NCBI GenBank assembly: GCA_031291475.1 | Contig: JARLIY010000132.1 | Location: forward strand, 124,001 to 188,000 | DNA length: 64,000 nt | Origin: Xanthobacteraceae bacterium | GTDB lineage: Bacteria > Pseudomonadota > Alphaproteobacteria > Rhizobiales > Xanthobacteraceae | Direction of reading: 5' to 3' | Shown: positions 36,675 through 45,706 of the stretch, in pieces | Layout of the letters: each line of letters opens with the position of its first letter | Numbering within the stretch: position 1 is the first letter of the stretch | Program-made: the position numbers and the translations under genes | Notes under the pieces: generated by a model | What the model saw: the letters and a program-made list of their open reading frames with translations, nothing else | The model's database searches: none | Told to the model about the DNA's origin: nothing

Positions 36675-37085
36675 CTAAGCCTTTTCCATGCCGGTGGCGC
36701 GATCGATGCTCCAAATGCCGGCGCCGAAGGCAAACACGTAAAGAAGCCCGCCCGCGATCGTCAAGTTTTTGTAGAAGTGGTTCATGTCATGCATCATTGC
36801 GCTGCCGGGCAAGTGGAAGCCGAAGCCGGTCACAAGGCACCATATGGCGAGAACCAGCGCGACCCAGCGGGTCTGCAGACCGATCAGGATCATTATCCCG
36901 CCAATAAGCTCGACGATGATCGCGATCCAGTTCGAAAGTTCCGGAATCGGTGCACCCGCTTTGGCGAAAAACTGCGCCGTCCCTTCCGGACCGAACACGA
37001 ACAGTTTGGTCAAGCCGGCATAGATAAAAAGGCTGGATAGCAACAAGCGTCCCAGCGGAACCGCGTAGGTCTTCAGATTGTCCAT
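36675..37085 (-). CDS. DoxX family membrane protein
   Basis: The 136-residue product has four membrane helices and the DoxX pattern: VPLGRLLLSSLFIYAGLTKLF at the first helix, ELIGGIMILIGLQTRWVAL in the second and HDMNHFYKNLTIAGGLLYVFA in the third. DoxX proteins are associated with redox functions such as thiosulfate:quinone oxidoreduction, but most small ones are uncharacterised. MDNLKTYAV at 37085 is the likely start; five codons upstream is another ATG/GTG-type start. It stands alone with its own hairpin. Confidence 0.85.
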   Translation of the reverse strand: MDNLKTYAVPLGRLLLSSLFIYAGLTKLFVFGPEGTAQFFAKAGAPIPELSNWIAIIVELIGGIMILIGLQTRWVALVLAIWCLVTGFGFHLPGSAMMHDMNHFYKNLTIAGGLLYVFAFGAGIWSIDRATGMEKA

Positions 37086-37269
37086 GGTGCATTCCCCCAA
37101 TTTTCCTCAGCATTTTACAGCGCCGATCCTAACAGCCGGACGGAAGGCCGACAATTGGACAACGCATGAAAATGTACGTCCGCTTATCGAACAAAAGCAA
37201 CGGGACCGGTGAGCGCCCCGCCCCGAACATATTCCAGGAAGCCGTCAGCTCGGCGCGAAAGATCCGCGA

Positions 37270-38055
37270 TCAAGATAAAAACTTCTGCACCGCGTCCACG
37301 GCTTCCCGGTTCTCGTCGAGCACGAGGTGGCCGGCGCGCTTGAAGGTCTTGAATTCCACCTTGGGGATGGCGTGGCGCCACAGTTCGGCATTCTGCATGG
37401 GCAAAAGCCTGTCCTCTTCGCCCCACACCAGCATCGTCGGCATGGTCAGCCGGTGCAGATAGCGCGGCAGCTTGGTGTCATAAGGACGCTCCCACCAAAG
37501 CCGCGCCAGCGTTCCGACTTCGCGATAGCGCGCACCCATGAAATCCAGATCCTTGGGATTGTCCGGCAGGTAGGGTTTGATCACATCGAAGTTCGAAACC
37601 AAGAGCGAAGGAATTTCTTCGGGCGGAAGAAGGAAAAGGTCGCCCTTGGGCTGCTCCTTGCCGCGCAAGCCTGCGGGACCCACCAGCACCAGCCGTTCAA
37701 CTCGCTGAGTCTGCTGCACGGCGAAGTTCGCGGCCAACCAGCCGCCGAGCGAGAAGCCGACCAGGCGAACTTTATCGAGGCCGAGCGCATCGAACAGGTC
37801 GAGATAATGCATGACGTAATCATGGACATGGTTCATCGCCGGATCGTCATCGGCATCGTCAAACCCGGGATGGATCGGGATGATGACGCGGAATTTCTCC
37901 GTCCACGGCAGGGCGAAATTGATGCCATGCCAAAGTCCGGCGCCGTGGAAGAAGACCAGCGGGTCGCCGCGGCCGGCGACCAGCACGGTGGTCTTCAAAC
38001 CGTTGACGGTATGAGTCTCGCGCTTGAATTGCGGCGGAAAGGCTTGGGCGGGCAT
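37270..38055 (-). CDS. Alpha/beta fold hydrolase
   Basis: The 261-residue product shows VFFHGAGLWHG (oxyanion-hole HG), the nucleophile elbow GFSLGGW, an acid in LVWGEEDRLLPM and the catalytic His in FKRAGHLVLDE. The pattern is that of MhpC/epoxide-hydrolase-like carbon-carbon or ester hydrolases. It lies 15 bases after the LLM oxidoreductase gene in the same direction, so the two probably act on related compounds. Substrate is unknown. Confidence 0.85.
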   Translation of the reverse strand: MPAQAFPPQFKRETHTVNGLKTTVLVAGRGDPLVFFHGAGLWHGINFALPWTEKFRVIIPIHPGFDDADDDPAMNHVHDYVMHYLDLFDALGLDKVRLVGFSLGGWLAANFAVQQTQRVERLVLVGPAGLRGKEQPKGDLFLLPPEEIPSLLVSNFDVIKPYLPDNPKDLDFMGARYREVGTLARLWWERPYDTKLPRYLHRLTMPTMLVWGEEDRLLPMQNAELWRHAIPKVEFKTFKRAGHLVLDENREAVDAVQKFLS

Positions 38056-38070
38056 CGGCGGCCTCCTTGG

Positions 38071-39240
38071 CTATTCGGCGGCAACGCGGCGTTCGACCGC
38101 GGCGTTGGCGCGGATGCGCGGGATGACGTCCTGCCCGATCAAGGTCAGGTTCTTCACCACTTTCCAGTGCGGCATGTTGCCGATCGCGCCGAGAATGTTG
38201 AAATGGTTGGTGTCCATTTTGGCAGCCCATTCTTCCAGCTGCTCGACCACCTGATCGGCGGTGCCGATGGCGAGGAAGAACGATTCATTGACGTTGTCGA
38301 AGCTGAAGCCGCCGTGCAGCTTGTCGGCGAGCGCCGCGCGTTTCTTCAGTTCGGCGACCGAGAGATAGCCGGGCGGGGCGAGGAAATTCGGCGTGGTGCG
38401 CAGCGCATCTTCGAAGAAAAAGCGGACGTGCTCGACGGCTTCCGCTTCGGCCTTTTCCTTGGTCTCCGCCACGTAGGTGATGACCTGCAAAGGTAGCTGC
38501 TCCGGCCGCACGGGATGTCCGTGCTCGGCCGAGCTTTTACGCAGTTGCTGATTGAGTTCGAGCGCCCGCGTCTTCGACACGAACACCGCGGAATAGCCGA
38601 AGCCAAGCTTGGCCGCGAGCTCGACGGTCTCCGGGCTGCCGGTGCCGACGATGTAGCAGGGCGGATGCGGCTTCTGATAAGGCCGCGGCCAGGGATTGAG
38701 ATAGCGGTAGGTGTAGAAATCGCCGTAATAGGTGGTCGGTCCATCCTGCGTCCAGGCTTGCAGAATGATGTCGATCGACTCGCGGTAGCGCGCCCGCGCG
38801 GTCGCCGGGTTGATCGGATTTGCCCAATATTCCATGCCGGTGCCGAGCGGGAACGCGACTTCCAGCCGCCCTTGCGACATGACGTCGAGCATGGCGTATT
38901 CTTCCGCCAGGCGGTTCGGATATTCGAGATTGGGCGGGGTGCCCCAGACACAAATCTTCGCGGTTTTGGTTTGCGGGATGATCGCGGCGGCGATCAGGTT
39001 CGGCGCCGCCATCATGCTGTAGGCGGTGTTGTGATGCTCGTTGACGACGATGCCGTCGAAGCCGACCGTTTCCGCGAGCAAAAGCTCGGCAAGGTAGCGC
39101 TGATAAAGCGCGTGCCCCTTTTGCGGATCGTAAAATTTGTTGGGAAAGTCGACCCAGGTGGAGTGAAAGTCTTTGTGGTTTTCCGGCAGGTGCACATACG
39201 GCATGAAGTGCATGAAATCGAAACGAACCGTGCCGCTCAT
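38071..39240 (-). CDS. LLM-class flavin-dependent oxidoreductase (bacterial-luciferase family)
   Basis: The 389-residue product is a TIM-barrel monooxygenase of the luciferase-like family. Key segments are GFDGIVVNEHHNTAYSMMAAPN (N-E-H-H near the flavin), MLDVMSQGRLEVAFPLGTGMEY (the conserved SxGRLxxGxG-type loop), GSPETVELAAKLGFGYS and HFNILGAIGNMPHWKV. It would use reduced FMN/FAD supplied by a separate reductase, not seen here. It is first in a two-gene unit with an alpha/beta hydrolase, an arrangement common in degradation of esters or aromatic and heterocyclic compounds (inference). Confidence 0.88.
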   Translation of the reverse strand: MSGTVRFDFMHFMPYVHLPENHKDFHSTWVDFPNKFYDPQKGHALYQRYLAELLLAETVGFDGIVVNEHHNTAYSMMAAPNLIAAAIIPQTKTAKICVWGTPPNLEYPNRLAEEYAMLDVMSQGRLEVAFPLGTGMEYWANPINPATARARYRESIDIILQAWTQDGPTTYYGDFYTYRYLNPWPRPYQKPHPPCYIVGTGSPETVELAAKLGFGYSAVFVSKTRALELNQQLRKSSAEHGHPVRPEQLPLQVITYVAETKEKAEAEAVEHVRFFFEDALRTTPNFLAPPGYLSVAELKKRAALADKLHGGFSFDNVNESFFLAIGTADQVVEQLEEWAAKMDTNHFNILGAIGNMPHWKVVKNLTLIGQDVIPRIRANAAVERRVAAE

Positions 39241-39412
39241 AGGGGCCTCTCCTCAACCTTTTCGCCGACATAATTTCCGATCGCGCCGGCTTTGTCGTCA
39301 TCTTGCTTCGCTTCAGCATCACGCGCAAGTGTGGCACGCAGAGTTCTGACGGGGGTTCGCTTAGCGAACATTCTTGCGTCGGCTTTTGCCGTCCAAATTA
39401 CCGGAGGAAACG

Positions 39413-39559
39413 ATGCAAAAAATGGCATTGGGGGCAGTTGACATTCCGGTGTCGACAACGCCGCTCCCGAAGAACGCCGGCGACGTGAAGAAGAAGCTCG
39501 AAAGATTGTGCCGCGCCATAGCCGCCGTCACGTTGGGACGCTGCCCAAGAAATTCGTGA
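39413..39559 (+). pseudogene. Internally deleted copy of the YbhB/Raf-kinase-inhibitor-like gene
   Basis: It starts MQKMALGAV after GGAGGAAACG, almost identical to the intact gene at 45707 (MHKIALGAV, same GGAGGAAACG leader). It then jumps directly to DIPVSTTPLPKNAGDVKK, which matches that gene's LPASTTSLPKNAGDPKA about 85 residues further on. The rest (to a stop at 39559) does not match. An internal deletion of roughly 250 bases and loss of the C-terminal half explain this. It lies just before the ABC importer cluster, with the intact copy just after it. Confidence 0.75.
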
Positions 39560-39725
39560 CCGCGAAAAAGGCGACGTGGCTTCGCGCCGCGTCAATATTG
39601 TTGCGATAAAGACCGCGCTCGGGGCGCAGGCGTGGTAACGTAATCCTGCAATGGGGCGATAGACCTCGTCAAAACGCACAGGTCGCGGCCGTCTCGGCAC
39701 CGCGATCGATCAAGGGGAGGAAGTC

Positions 39726-41000
39726 ATGCAATCAGCGATTCGCTGGCTGGCGATTTTTGCGATCGTCATGCTCGCAGGTTTTGTTTCGCAGGCGCAAGCG
39801 GCGCCTGACTGCGGCGAGAATACCGGAAAGAAAGCGACCGGTAAGCCGATTCCAATCGGCGGCGTAACGTCAATGAGCGGCATCGGCAGCTTCAAGGAAG
39901 CCGGCGACGCCGCAAAAGCCTATTTCGATTGCGTCAATGACAATGGCGGCATTCACGGCCGGCCGATCACCTACCACGCCGAAGACGATCAAAGCCAACT
40001 CGACGTCGCAGCGCAGGCCGCGAAAAAGCTGGTGGGCGACGAAGGCGTCTATGTCATGATCGGCAGCACCAGTTTCATCGAGTGCATCCCCAACGCCAGC
40101 TACTACGCCAAGGAAAACGTGCTCGAGATCGGGCTCGGCATTCCGTCGCAATGTTTTCAGTCGAAGAACATTGCGGAAATCAATGCCGGCCCGCGGCAAA
40201 GCGGCATCGGCGGCGCCGATTACGCTCGCCGCGTGCTTGGAGCCAAGAGCCTCGTCTGTTCGATACCGAAATTCCCCGGCTCCGATTACAGCTGCCGTGG
40301 ACTTGAGGAATGGGGCAAGAAATACGGCGTCAAGGTGACGAGTATCTATTCCGACCCGGTTTCGCCCGATTACAGTTCGCTGGTGTTGCAATTCCTGGCG
40401 ACCGGCGCCGATGCCATTATGATTTACGGCACCGACGATACCGGCGCGCGTATCCTTGACGCCGCGGAACAACAGGACGGCGCCGCCAAGATGAAGTGGA
40501 CGACGCCGACATCGTATTACACGGTCCGTTTGCCCGGCGCGATCGACGCTAAATATTGGAATGATCGCCTGTGGGTGAACGCCGAACTGGCGCCGCTCGA
40601 CAGCAAAGGCAAGGATAATCAGAACTGGATCGCGGTGATGGATGCTTACGGCGGCAAGGTACTGCGGGACAGCTTCTCTCAGGCCGGCTACATCGCCGGT
40701 CGGATCGCGGTCAACGCCATGCTGTCGATCAAGAACCCGGACGACATCAACCGCAACACCGTGACGGCCGCCATTCAAAACATGAAGCCTTACGAGACAG
40801 ACATTCTGTGCATGCCCTGGTACTGGGGCGGTCCGGAAGCGACCGAGCACAACGCCAACCATGTGACCCGCACGGTGACGATCCATGACGGCAAATGGAA
40901 AACCCTGGAAGGTTGCGTCACCGATGCCGATCCGGGTCTCGCCAACATCGAGGCCCTGGAACAAAAGCTTGGAATCAAGATTTCCGACACGGCCAAATAA
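39726..41000 (+). CDS. Branched-chain-amino-acid-type ABC transporter substrate-binding protein
   Basis: The 424-residue periplasmic protein of the Peripla_BP_6 (LivJ-like) family has a signal peptide ending SQAQAAPDC (cut near residue 26). Mature blocks are PIPIGGVTSMSG, CVNDNGGIHGRPITYHAEDDQS, QAAKKLVGDEGVYVMIGS and TGADAIMIYGTDDTG. Six or more cysteines (such as CGEN, FDC, IEC, DYSC, DILC, EGC) suggest disulfides, unusual for LivJ-like proteins. The ligand may be an amino acid, amide or aromatic acid; family members vary. A GGGGAGGAAG ribosome site precedes the ATG. Permease and ATPase genes follow after 265 bases. Confidence 0.88.
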   Translation: MQSAIRWLAIFAIVMLAGFVSQAQAAPDCGENTGKKATGKPIPIGGVTSMSGIGSFKEAGDAAKAYFDCVNDNGGIHGRPITYHAEDDQSQLDVAAQAAKKLVGDEGVYVMIGSTSFIECIPNASYYAKENVLEIGLGIPSQCFQSKNIAEINAGPRQSGIGGADYARRVLGAKSLVCSIPKFPGSDYSCRGLEEWGKKYGVKVTSIYSDPVSPDYSSLVLQFLATGADAIMIYGTDDTGARILDAAEQQDGAAKMKWTTPTSYYTVRLPGAIDAKYWNDRLWVNAELAPLDSKGKDNQNWIAVMDAYGGKVLRDSFSQAGYIAGRIAVNAMLSIKNPDDINRNTVTAAIQNMKPYETDILCMPWYWGGPEATEHNANHVTRTVTIHDGKWKTLEGCVTDADPGLANIEALEQKLGIKISDTAK

Positions 41001-41265
41001 CGGGCGGAGGCCAAGTGATCGCCTGGTAAACGAGGATTTCCGTGTCGGGTCCGACATGGAAATCCTCGATGCGTCCCGCAGAAAAGAACCGTTCGATCGG
41101 CGGGATGCCGGTGCCGCGATTTGCCCGATCCCTGGAAGTTCAGTTGCAATGACGGATCGGCAATCCGAGATCGCGCGGCCCGGCCCGGCGAACGGAAATA
41201 CTGACGCCGCACAATAGCGGTTATAGGATCGCCCGCGGGGAGACGCTCGAGCGTCCGGCGGCGGG
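41001..41265. other. Gap between binding-protein gene and permease genes
   Basis: No gene recognised. Short frames are not protein-like. Separate expression of the binding protein from the permeases is likely. Confidence 0.5.
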
Positions 41266-42165
41266 ATGGTCGGGATGAGGGTGTTTGCGTTCGCCATGTA
41301 TCTGCTTCCTTTCATTGCCTCCGGGATCGGTCTTGGCGCCGTCTATGCGCTGGCCAGCGTCGGTTTGGTGATTCTCTACCGCGCAAGCGGCACGTTGAAT
41401 TTCGCCTTCGGCGCGTTTGGCGGCGTAGCGGCGTTTCTGGCGTGGCAATTGGCGCAAGACGGCGTACCGGCGCCGCTCGGCTGGATCGTGGGCGTCGCGG
41501 TATCCACCGGCTTAGCCTATGGCTACGGTCGCGTTTTCGCCCCTCGGCTGGCCCACCGCGACCGCGTGGTGCGCGCCGTTGCAACGCTCGGACTTGCCTT
41601 GTTCCTTTTTGGCGGCATGGCCCTGTACTGGGGCATTGGCGTCGCCCGGCGTCTCGTCCTGCCGACCGATCTGAATTTTGTCGTGCTGTTCGGCGTCAGG
41701 CTGTCGTACACGCGCCTGATCGCTCTCGGCTTGTCGTTGGCGATGGCCGGCGGCATAGGCCTGTTTTTGAGCCGCACGCGCATCGGGCTCGGCATGCGTG
41801 CGCTCGCGAGCGATCGCCACATCAGTGCCGCCATCGGCGTGCGTGTCGTTCAGATCGACTCACTTGCCTGGCTCGTCAACGGCATGTTTGCCGGCATCGC
41901 CGGCATCCTCTTGGCCAATATCAACCGGCTCGATGCCGGCACGTTGACCTTTCTGGTCATTCCGGCGATCGCCGCCGCGATTATGGCGCGCTTGTCGTCG
42001 CTGCCGGGCGCCTTCATCGGCGGAATGGTCGCCGGGATGATTGAAGCGTTGCTCATCGCCACCTCCCCCGAGATCGCCAACCTGCGCAGCGCCGGACCGT
42101 ATGTCGCTGCCTTGATCTTCCTGATGATTGTCGGCGTTGGTCAGGGCGTTGGGGCGCGCGAATGA
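41266..42165 (+). CDS. Branched-chain ABC transporter permease (LivH type)
   Basis: The 299-residue product has about eight membrane segments and LivH features: GIGLGAVYALASVGLVILYRASGTLNFAFGAFGG at the start (key G-G-YAL, N-F-G) and the cytoplasmic loop RTRIGLGMRALASDRHISAAIGVRV. The cytoplasmic loop contacts the ATPase. ATG 41275 is an alternative start. The stop overlaps the LivM start (ATGA). Confidence 0.9.
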   Translation: MVGMRVFAFAMYLLPFIASGIGLGAVYALASVGLVILYRASGTLNFAFGAFGGVAAFLAWQLAQDGVPAPLGWIVGVAVSTGLAYGYGRVFAPRLAHRDRVVRAVATLGLALFLFGGMALYWGIGVARRLVLPTDLNFVVLFGVRLSYTRLIALGLSLAMAGGIGLFLSRTRIGLGMRALASDRHISAAIGVRVVQIDSLAWLVNGMFAGIAGILLANINRLDAGTLTFLVIPAIAAAIMARLSSLPGAFIGGMVAGMIEALLIATSPEIANLRSAGPYVAALIFLMIVGVGQGVGARE

Positions 42166-43208
42166 CCGAAATCAGCAAGATCGCACCGATCCCGCTGGTG
42201 GTGGCCGCCGGATCCGAAATCACGCCCCGGATGCGGGCCCTCGCGATCGTCGTGGTGGTGAGCGCCGTTTCAGGGTTGATAGCGCTGACCTCCGGCGGCT
42301 ATTGGCTGTCTAATTTCACCCAGGCCTATTGCATGGTGTTAGCCGTGCTCGGTTGCGCGCTGCTTTACGGGCAGCTTGGCCTGGTGTCGCTTTGCCAATG
42401 GGCGCTGGTCGGTGTCGGCGGTTGGGTCAGTCTGCGCTTCTACCACTACGTCCATCCACCTTTCTTCGTGACGATTCTTGTCGGCGGCGTCGGCGCATCC
42501 GTGATTGGCATGATCTGGGGACTACCGGCGCTGCGCATGCGTGGGCTTTATCTCGCACTCGTCACGCTGATGCTTGCGGGAGCCTTTCAGAGCCTGGTCA
42601 CGGTCATCAGCTTTCCGGTGGGCGGCCCCGGTTTTCTCGGCCAGGTCGGCGCCAGCGGCAACGACCGCATCAACATGGCGCGGCCGGTCTTTGCGTCGAG
42701 CGACACCGGTTATTTTCTGTTCGTCGCCGGCGCGACGATTCTGTGCATTTTTTTGGTCGAGGCGCACCGCCGCACCAAGCCGGGACGCGCCTGGGCTCTG
42801 ATCCGCAAGAATGAGCAGATGGCGGTCGCGGCCGGCGTCAGGATCGTGTTCTACAAAGCATGGGCATTTGCGCTCTCTGGATTTCTCGCGGGGGTTGCCG
42901 GAGCGCTATTGGCCGGCCTGTTCGGCCAGCTCGATGCTTCCGCCTTCCCGACGACCAATTCGATCGTAATTTTCATCGGCACGTTGTTGGGCGGGTATGA
43001 AGTCTGGCTCGGCGCGTTCCTGGGGGGCATTTTGACCCGCTTCATCCCGGCGCTGCTGATCGATCTCAACGTCAACACCAATGCCGGGTTCATGATCTTC
43101 GGCGCGGCGTTGTTGTTCGCCTTGCGGGATCCCCTCGGCATCGGCGGTCAACTCACCATCCTCGCCGAACGTCTCTACAAAAAATACCAGGCGCAGCGCG
43201 CGTCATGA
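42162..43208 (+). CDS. Branched-chain ABC transporter permease (LivM type)
   Basis: The 348-residue product has about nine membrane segments. GQLGLVSLCQWALVGVGGWVS (LivM block G-SLGQ-A-GVG, with C in place of G) and WGLPALRMRGLYLALVTLM are present. The ATPase-coupling loop RTKPGRAWALIRKNEQMAVAAGVRI and the final LRDPLGIGGQLTIL complete the family pattern. It overlaps the genes on both sides by four bases. Confidence 0.9.
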   Translation: MTEISKIAPIPLVVAAGSEITPRMRALAIVVVVSAVSGLIALTSGGYWLSNFTQAYCMVLAVLGCALLYGQLGLVSLCQWALVGVGGWVSLRFYHYVHPPFFVTILVGGVGASVIGMIWGLPALRMRGLYLALVTLMLAGAFQSLVTVISFPVGGPGFLGQVGASGNDRINMARPVFASSDTGYFLFVAGATILCIFLVEAHRRTKPGRAWALIRKNEQMAVAAGVRIVFYKAWAFALSGFLAGVAGALLAGLFGQLDASAFPTTNSIVIFIGTLLGGYEVWLGAFLGGILTRFIPALLIDLNVNTNAGFMIFGAALLFALRDPLGIGGQLTILAERLYKKYQAQRAS

Positions 43209-43912
43209 TCAAGATCGACACGCTGACGGTGCAGTTCGGCGGCATTAAGCCGCTCGATGATCTCGATGCACAGTTCGTTGCACCGATTTGCGGGCTCATC
43301 GGCCCCAATGGCGCCGGCAAAACGACTTTGCTCAACGTGCTCTCCGGTTTCGTTCGCCCGACGAAGGGCGCCATCCTCCTCAATAACGCCCTGCTCCTGG
43401 GACTTTCGCCGCGTCGCCGCGTCAGCCTCGGCCTGCGCCGCACCTTCCAGCAGGAGCTCGTCGTCGATGAATTGACGGCGATGGAAAACGTCCAGGCAAT
43501 CGCGGATCACGTCTCGCGGGACCGCGCCGTGGCGCGACGCGAAGTTGGACTCGCGCTTGATTTTGTCGGCCTCAGCGACCGGCGCAACACGCTCGGCCGG
43601 CAGCTCAATCTGTTCGAACGCCGGATGGTCGAGATCGCCAAGACATTGATCGGCCGGCCCACAGTCATTCTCATGGACGAGCCGGGAGCCGGGCTCAACG
43701 AGAGCGAAACCGAGCGGCTGCGCCGTCTGCTGGTCGAGATACCTTCGAAGTTCAATACCCAACTTGTGCTGATCGATCACGACGCCGATCTGATCGCCTC
43801 GGTCTGCATAGAGACGCTGGTGCTGGATTTCGGCAAGCGCCTGGCAATGGGACCGACGCGCGCGGTGCTCAACGACCCGGTCGTGCGTCGCGCTTATCTC
43901 GGACGCGAGTGA
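43205..43912 (+). CDS. Branched-chain ABC transporter ATP-binding protein (LivG type)
   Basis: The 235-residue ATPase has Walker A GPNGAGKTT, Walker B VILMDEPGAGL and the switch His in LIDHDADLI. The usual LSGGQ signature is replaced by LNLFERRMVEIAK: the SGGQ of the C-loop is not recognisable. This substitution is frequent in some Liv-type ATPases but may lower activity on this side. RRTFQQELVVDELTAMENV is the Q-loop. The IDHD motif is typical of LivG. Confidence 0.88.
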   Translation: MIKIDTLTVQFGGIKPLDDLDAQFVAPICGLIGPNGAGKTTLLNVLSGFVRPTKGAILLNNALLLGLSPRRRVSLGLRRTFQQELVVDELTAMENVQAIADHVSRDRAVARREVGLALDFVGLSDRRNTLGRQLNLFERRMVEIAKTLIGRPTVILMDEPGAGLNESETERLRRLLVEIPSKFNTQLVLIDHDADLIASVCIETLVLDFGKRLAMGPTRAVLNDPVVRRAYLGRE

Positions 43913-44673
43913 GGCCGATGGCGGAATCCGAACTGGCGGTACACAATCTTTCCGTTGCGCGCGGCGGCCGTCCGGTGCTGCGCGACGTTTCGATCAACGT
44001 CCCGCGCGGAGAAATTACCGCGCTGCTCGGCGCCAACGGCGCCGGAAAATCGACTCTTGTTCTCACCATCGCCGGCGTATTGCCCGCGTTGCGCGGCAGC
44101 GTTTCCTGCGAAGGCGTGCAACTTTTGGGGCAACCGCCGGATGCGGTGCGGCGGCACGGTGTGGCTCTGGTGCTCGAGGGCCATCCGGTTCTTACCGGAC
44201 TCTCGGTGCGCGATAACCTCGCCGCCGCCGCCATGATGCACGCGCGGCGAGACGCCGAGCGCGAGATCGAGGCGGCGCTCGAAATCTTTCCGGAACTGCG
44301 CAATCGGCTCTCGACCGCGGCGCAGAATCTGTCCGGCGGCCAGAAGCAGATGGTCGTGATCGCCCAGGGAATGATCGCGCGGCCGCGCTATCTCCTGATC
44401 GACGAACTGTCGTTCGGGCTGGCGCCGTCGATCGTCAGCCGGCTCGCCGAGACGATTCAGGTCATTGCGCAACGCGGCATCGGCATCTTGCTGATCGAGC
44501 AATTCACCACGCTGGCATTGGCGCTGGCGAAAACCGCTTTGGTGCTGGAACGAGGCGAACTGGTCTTTTCCGGCAGCTGCGAAGAGCTGCGCAACAATCC
44601 GGAAATTCTGCACGGCGCCTACCTGGCGACCGGGAAAAAACTCGCCGGTTCCGAGATGGCCCAGGAGCTGTGA
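43909..44673 (+). CDS. Branched-chain ABC transporter ATP-binding protein (LivF type)
   Basis: The 254-residue ATPase has a complete set of motifs: Walker A GANGAGKST, signature LSGGQKQM, Walker B YLLIDELSFGLAP and the final H-loop replaced by LLIEQFTTLALALA, as in LivF proteins (EQ in place of H). GTG 43909 overlaps the LivG stop (GTGA); ATG 43918 is an alternative. The SDR gene begins one base after its stop. Confidence 0.9.
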   Translation: MRPMAESELAVHNLSVARGGRPVLRDVSINVPRGEITALLGANGAGKSTLVLTIAGVLPALRGSVSCEGVQLLGQPPDAVRRHGVALVLEGHPVLTGLSVRDNLAAAAMMHARRDAEREIEAALEIFPELRNRLSTAAQNLSGGQKQMVVIAQGMIARPRYLLIDELSFGLAPSIVSRLAETIQVIAQRGIGILLIEQFTTLALALAKTALVLERGELVFSGSCEELRNNPEILHGAYLATGKKLAGSEMAQEL

Positions 44674-44674
44674 A

Positions 44675-45496
44675 ATGAAGATCGCGGAGCTCTTCGACGT
44701 CCACGGCCTGGCGACGATCGTCACCGGCGCCGCGAGCGGCATCGGATACGCCTACGCCGAGGCCATGGCCGACAACGGAGCCCACGTCGCGATGCTCGAC
44801 ATCGACCGTGCCGGCCTCGATCAGGCGGTCAGCAAACTTAAAGCCAAGGGCGGGGATGTGCGCGGCGCCATGGTCGACGTGACCGACCGGCCGGCATTGC
44901 GCGCCGCCGTCGACGAAGCCGCGCGCGCGTTCGGCCGCCTCGACGTTCTGTTCGCCAATGTCGGAATCGATTCGGCGCCCGGTTTCCTGTCGATGGCGGG
45001 GGAGCGGACCATTGAAGGCGCCTTCGAGAATGTTTCCGACGAGCGGTGGGACAAGGTGATCGCCACCAATTTCACCTCCGTCTTCACCTCGATCAGAGCC
45101 GCGGTGCCGCATATGAAAAAGAACCGGCAGGGCGGCCGCATCATCGTAACGACGTCGGTGGCGGCGATGCGGAGTGAAGCCATCGTCGGCATGCCGTATA
45201 TGCCTGCTAAAGCCGGCGTAGCGCATCTCGTCCGTCAAGCCGCCATTGAGTTGGCGAAGTTCAATATCTTGGTCAACGCCATAGCCCCCGGACCCTTCAT
45301 CACCAATATCGCCGGCGGGCATATGCGCAATCCCGAAGTTGCCAAAGCTTTCGGGCAATCAGTCCCGCTGCACCGTGTCGCCTCGACCGACGAGATCCAA
45401 GGGGCGGCCTTGTTTCTCGCCTCGTCGGCGTCGACCTTTGTGACCGGCGCCCAGATTATTGTCGACGGCGGCGTAATGCTGGGCCGCGCTGACTGA
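44675..45496 (+). CDS. Short-chain dehydrogenase/reductase
   Basis: Classical SDR of 273 residues. The nucleotide site is VTGAASGIGYAYAE, followed by an acidic residue in MLDIDRAGL that favours NAD. VLFANVGID replaces the usual NNAG, and the catalytic pair is YMPAK after TTSVAA (Ser). NAIAPGPF is the PG motif and ILVDGG-like IIVDGGVML ends the fold. It is the last gene of the ABC transporter operon, so the imported compound or its product is probably an alcohol or ketone that it oxidises or reduces. Confidence 0.9.
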   Translation: MKIAELFDVHGLATIVTGAASGIGYAYAEAMADNGAHVAMLDIDRAGLDQAVSKLKAKGGDVRGAMVDVTDRPALRAAVDEAARAFGRLDVLFANVGIDSAPGFLSMAGERTIEGAFENVSDERWDKVIATNFTSVFTSIRAAVPHMKKNRQGGRIIVTTSVAAMRSEAIVGMPYMPAKAGVAHLVRQAAIELAKFNILVNAIAPGPFITNIAGGHMRNPEVAKAFGQSVPLHRVASTDEIQGAALFLASSASTFVTGAQIIVDGGVMLGRAD

Positions 45497-45706
45497 TTTG
45501 CGGTCCATTCGCTTTTCTGGTCGGAGTCGCAATTGGCCGAGGCACGCAGGGTGAGGCAAATCGTCTACCCGCCATCCCGAACGCGCGCGCGTGAAGAACG
45601 CGGCAAGGCCGGGCAAAATTCGTCAATGGCCGCGTTGGGCAGGTGCCCCCAAGACAAGTGCATATCGCCATGCTAGCTTTGGCCGCCCAAACCACGGGAG
45701 GAAACG

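Noticed and set aside
39870..41315. Open frame of 481 codons opposite the binding-protein gene
   Set aside because: Antisense shadow; the plus strand has a signal peptide and family motifs.
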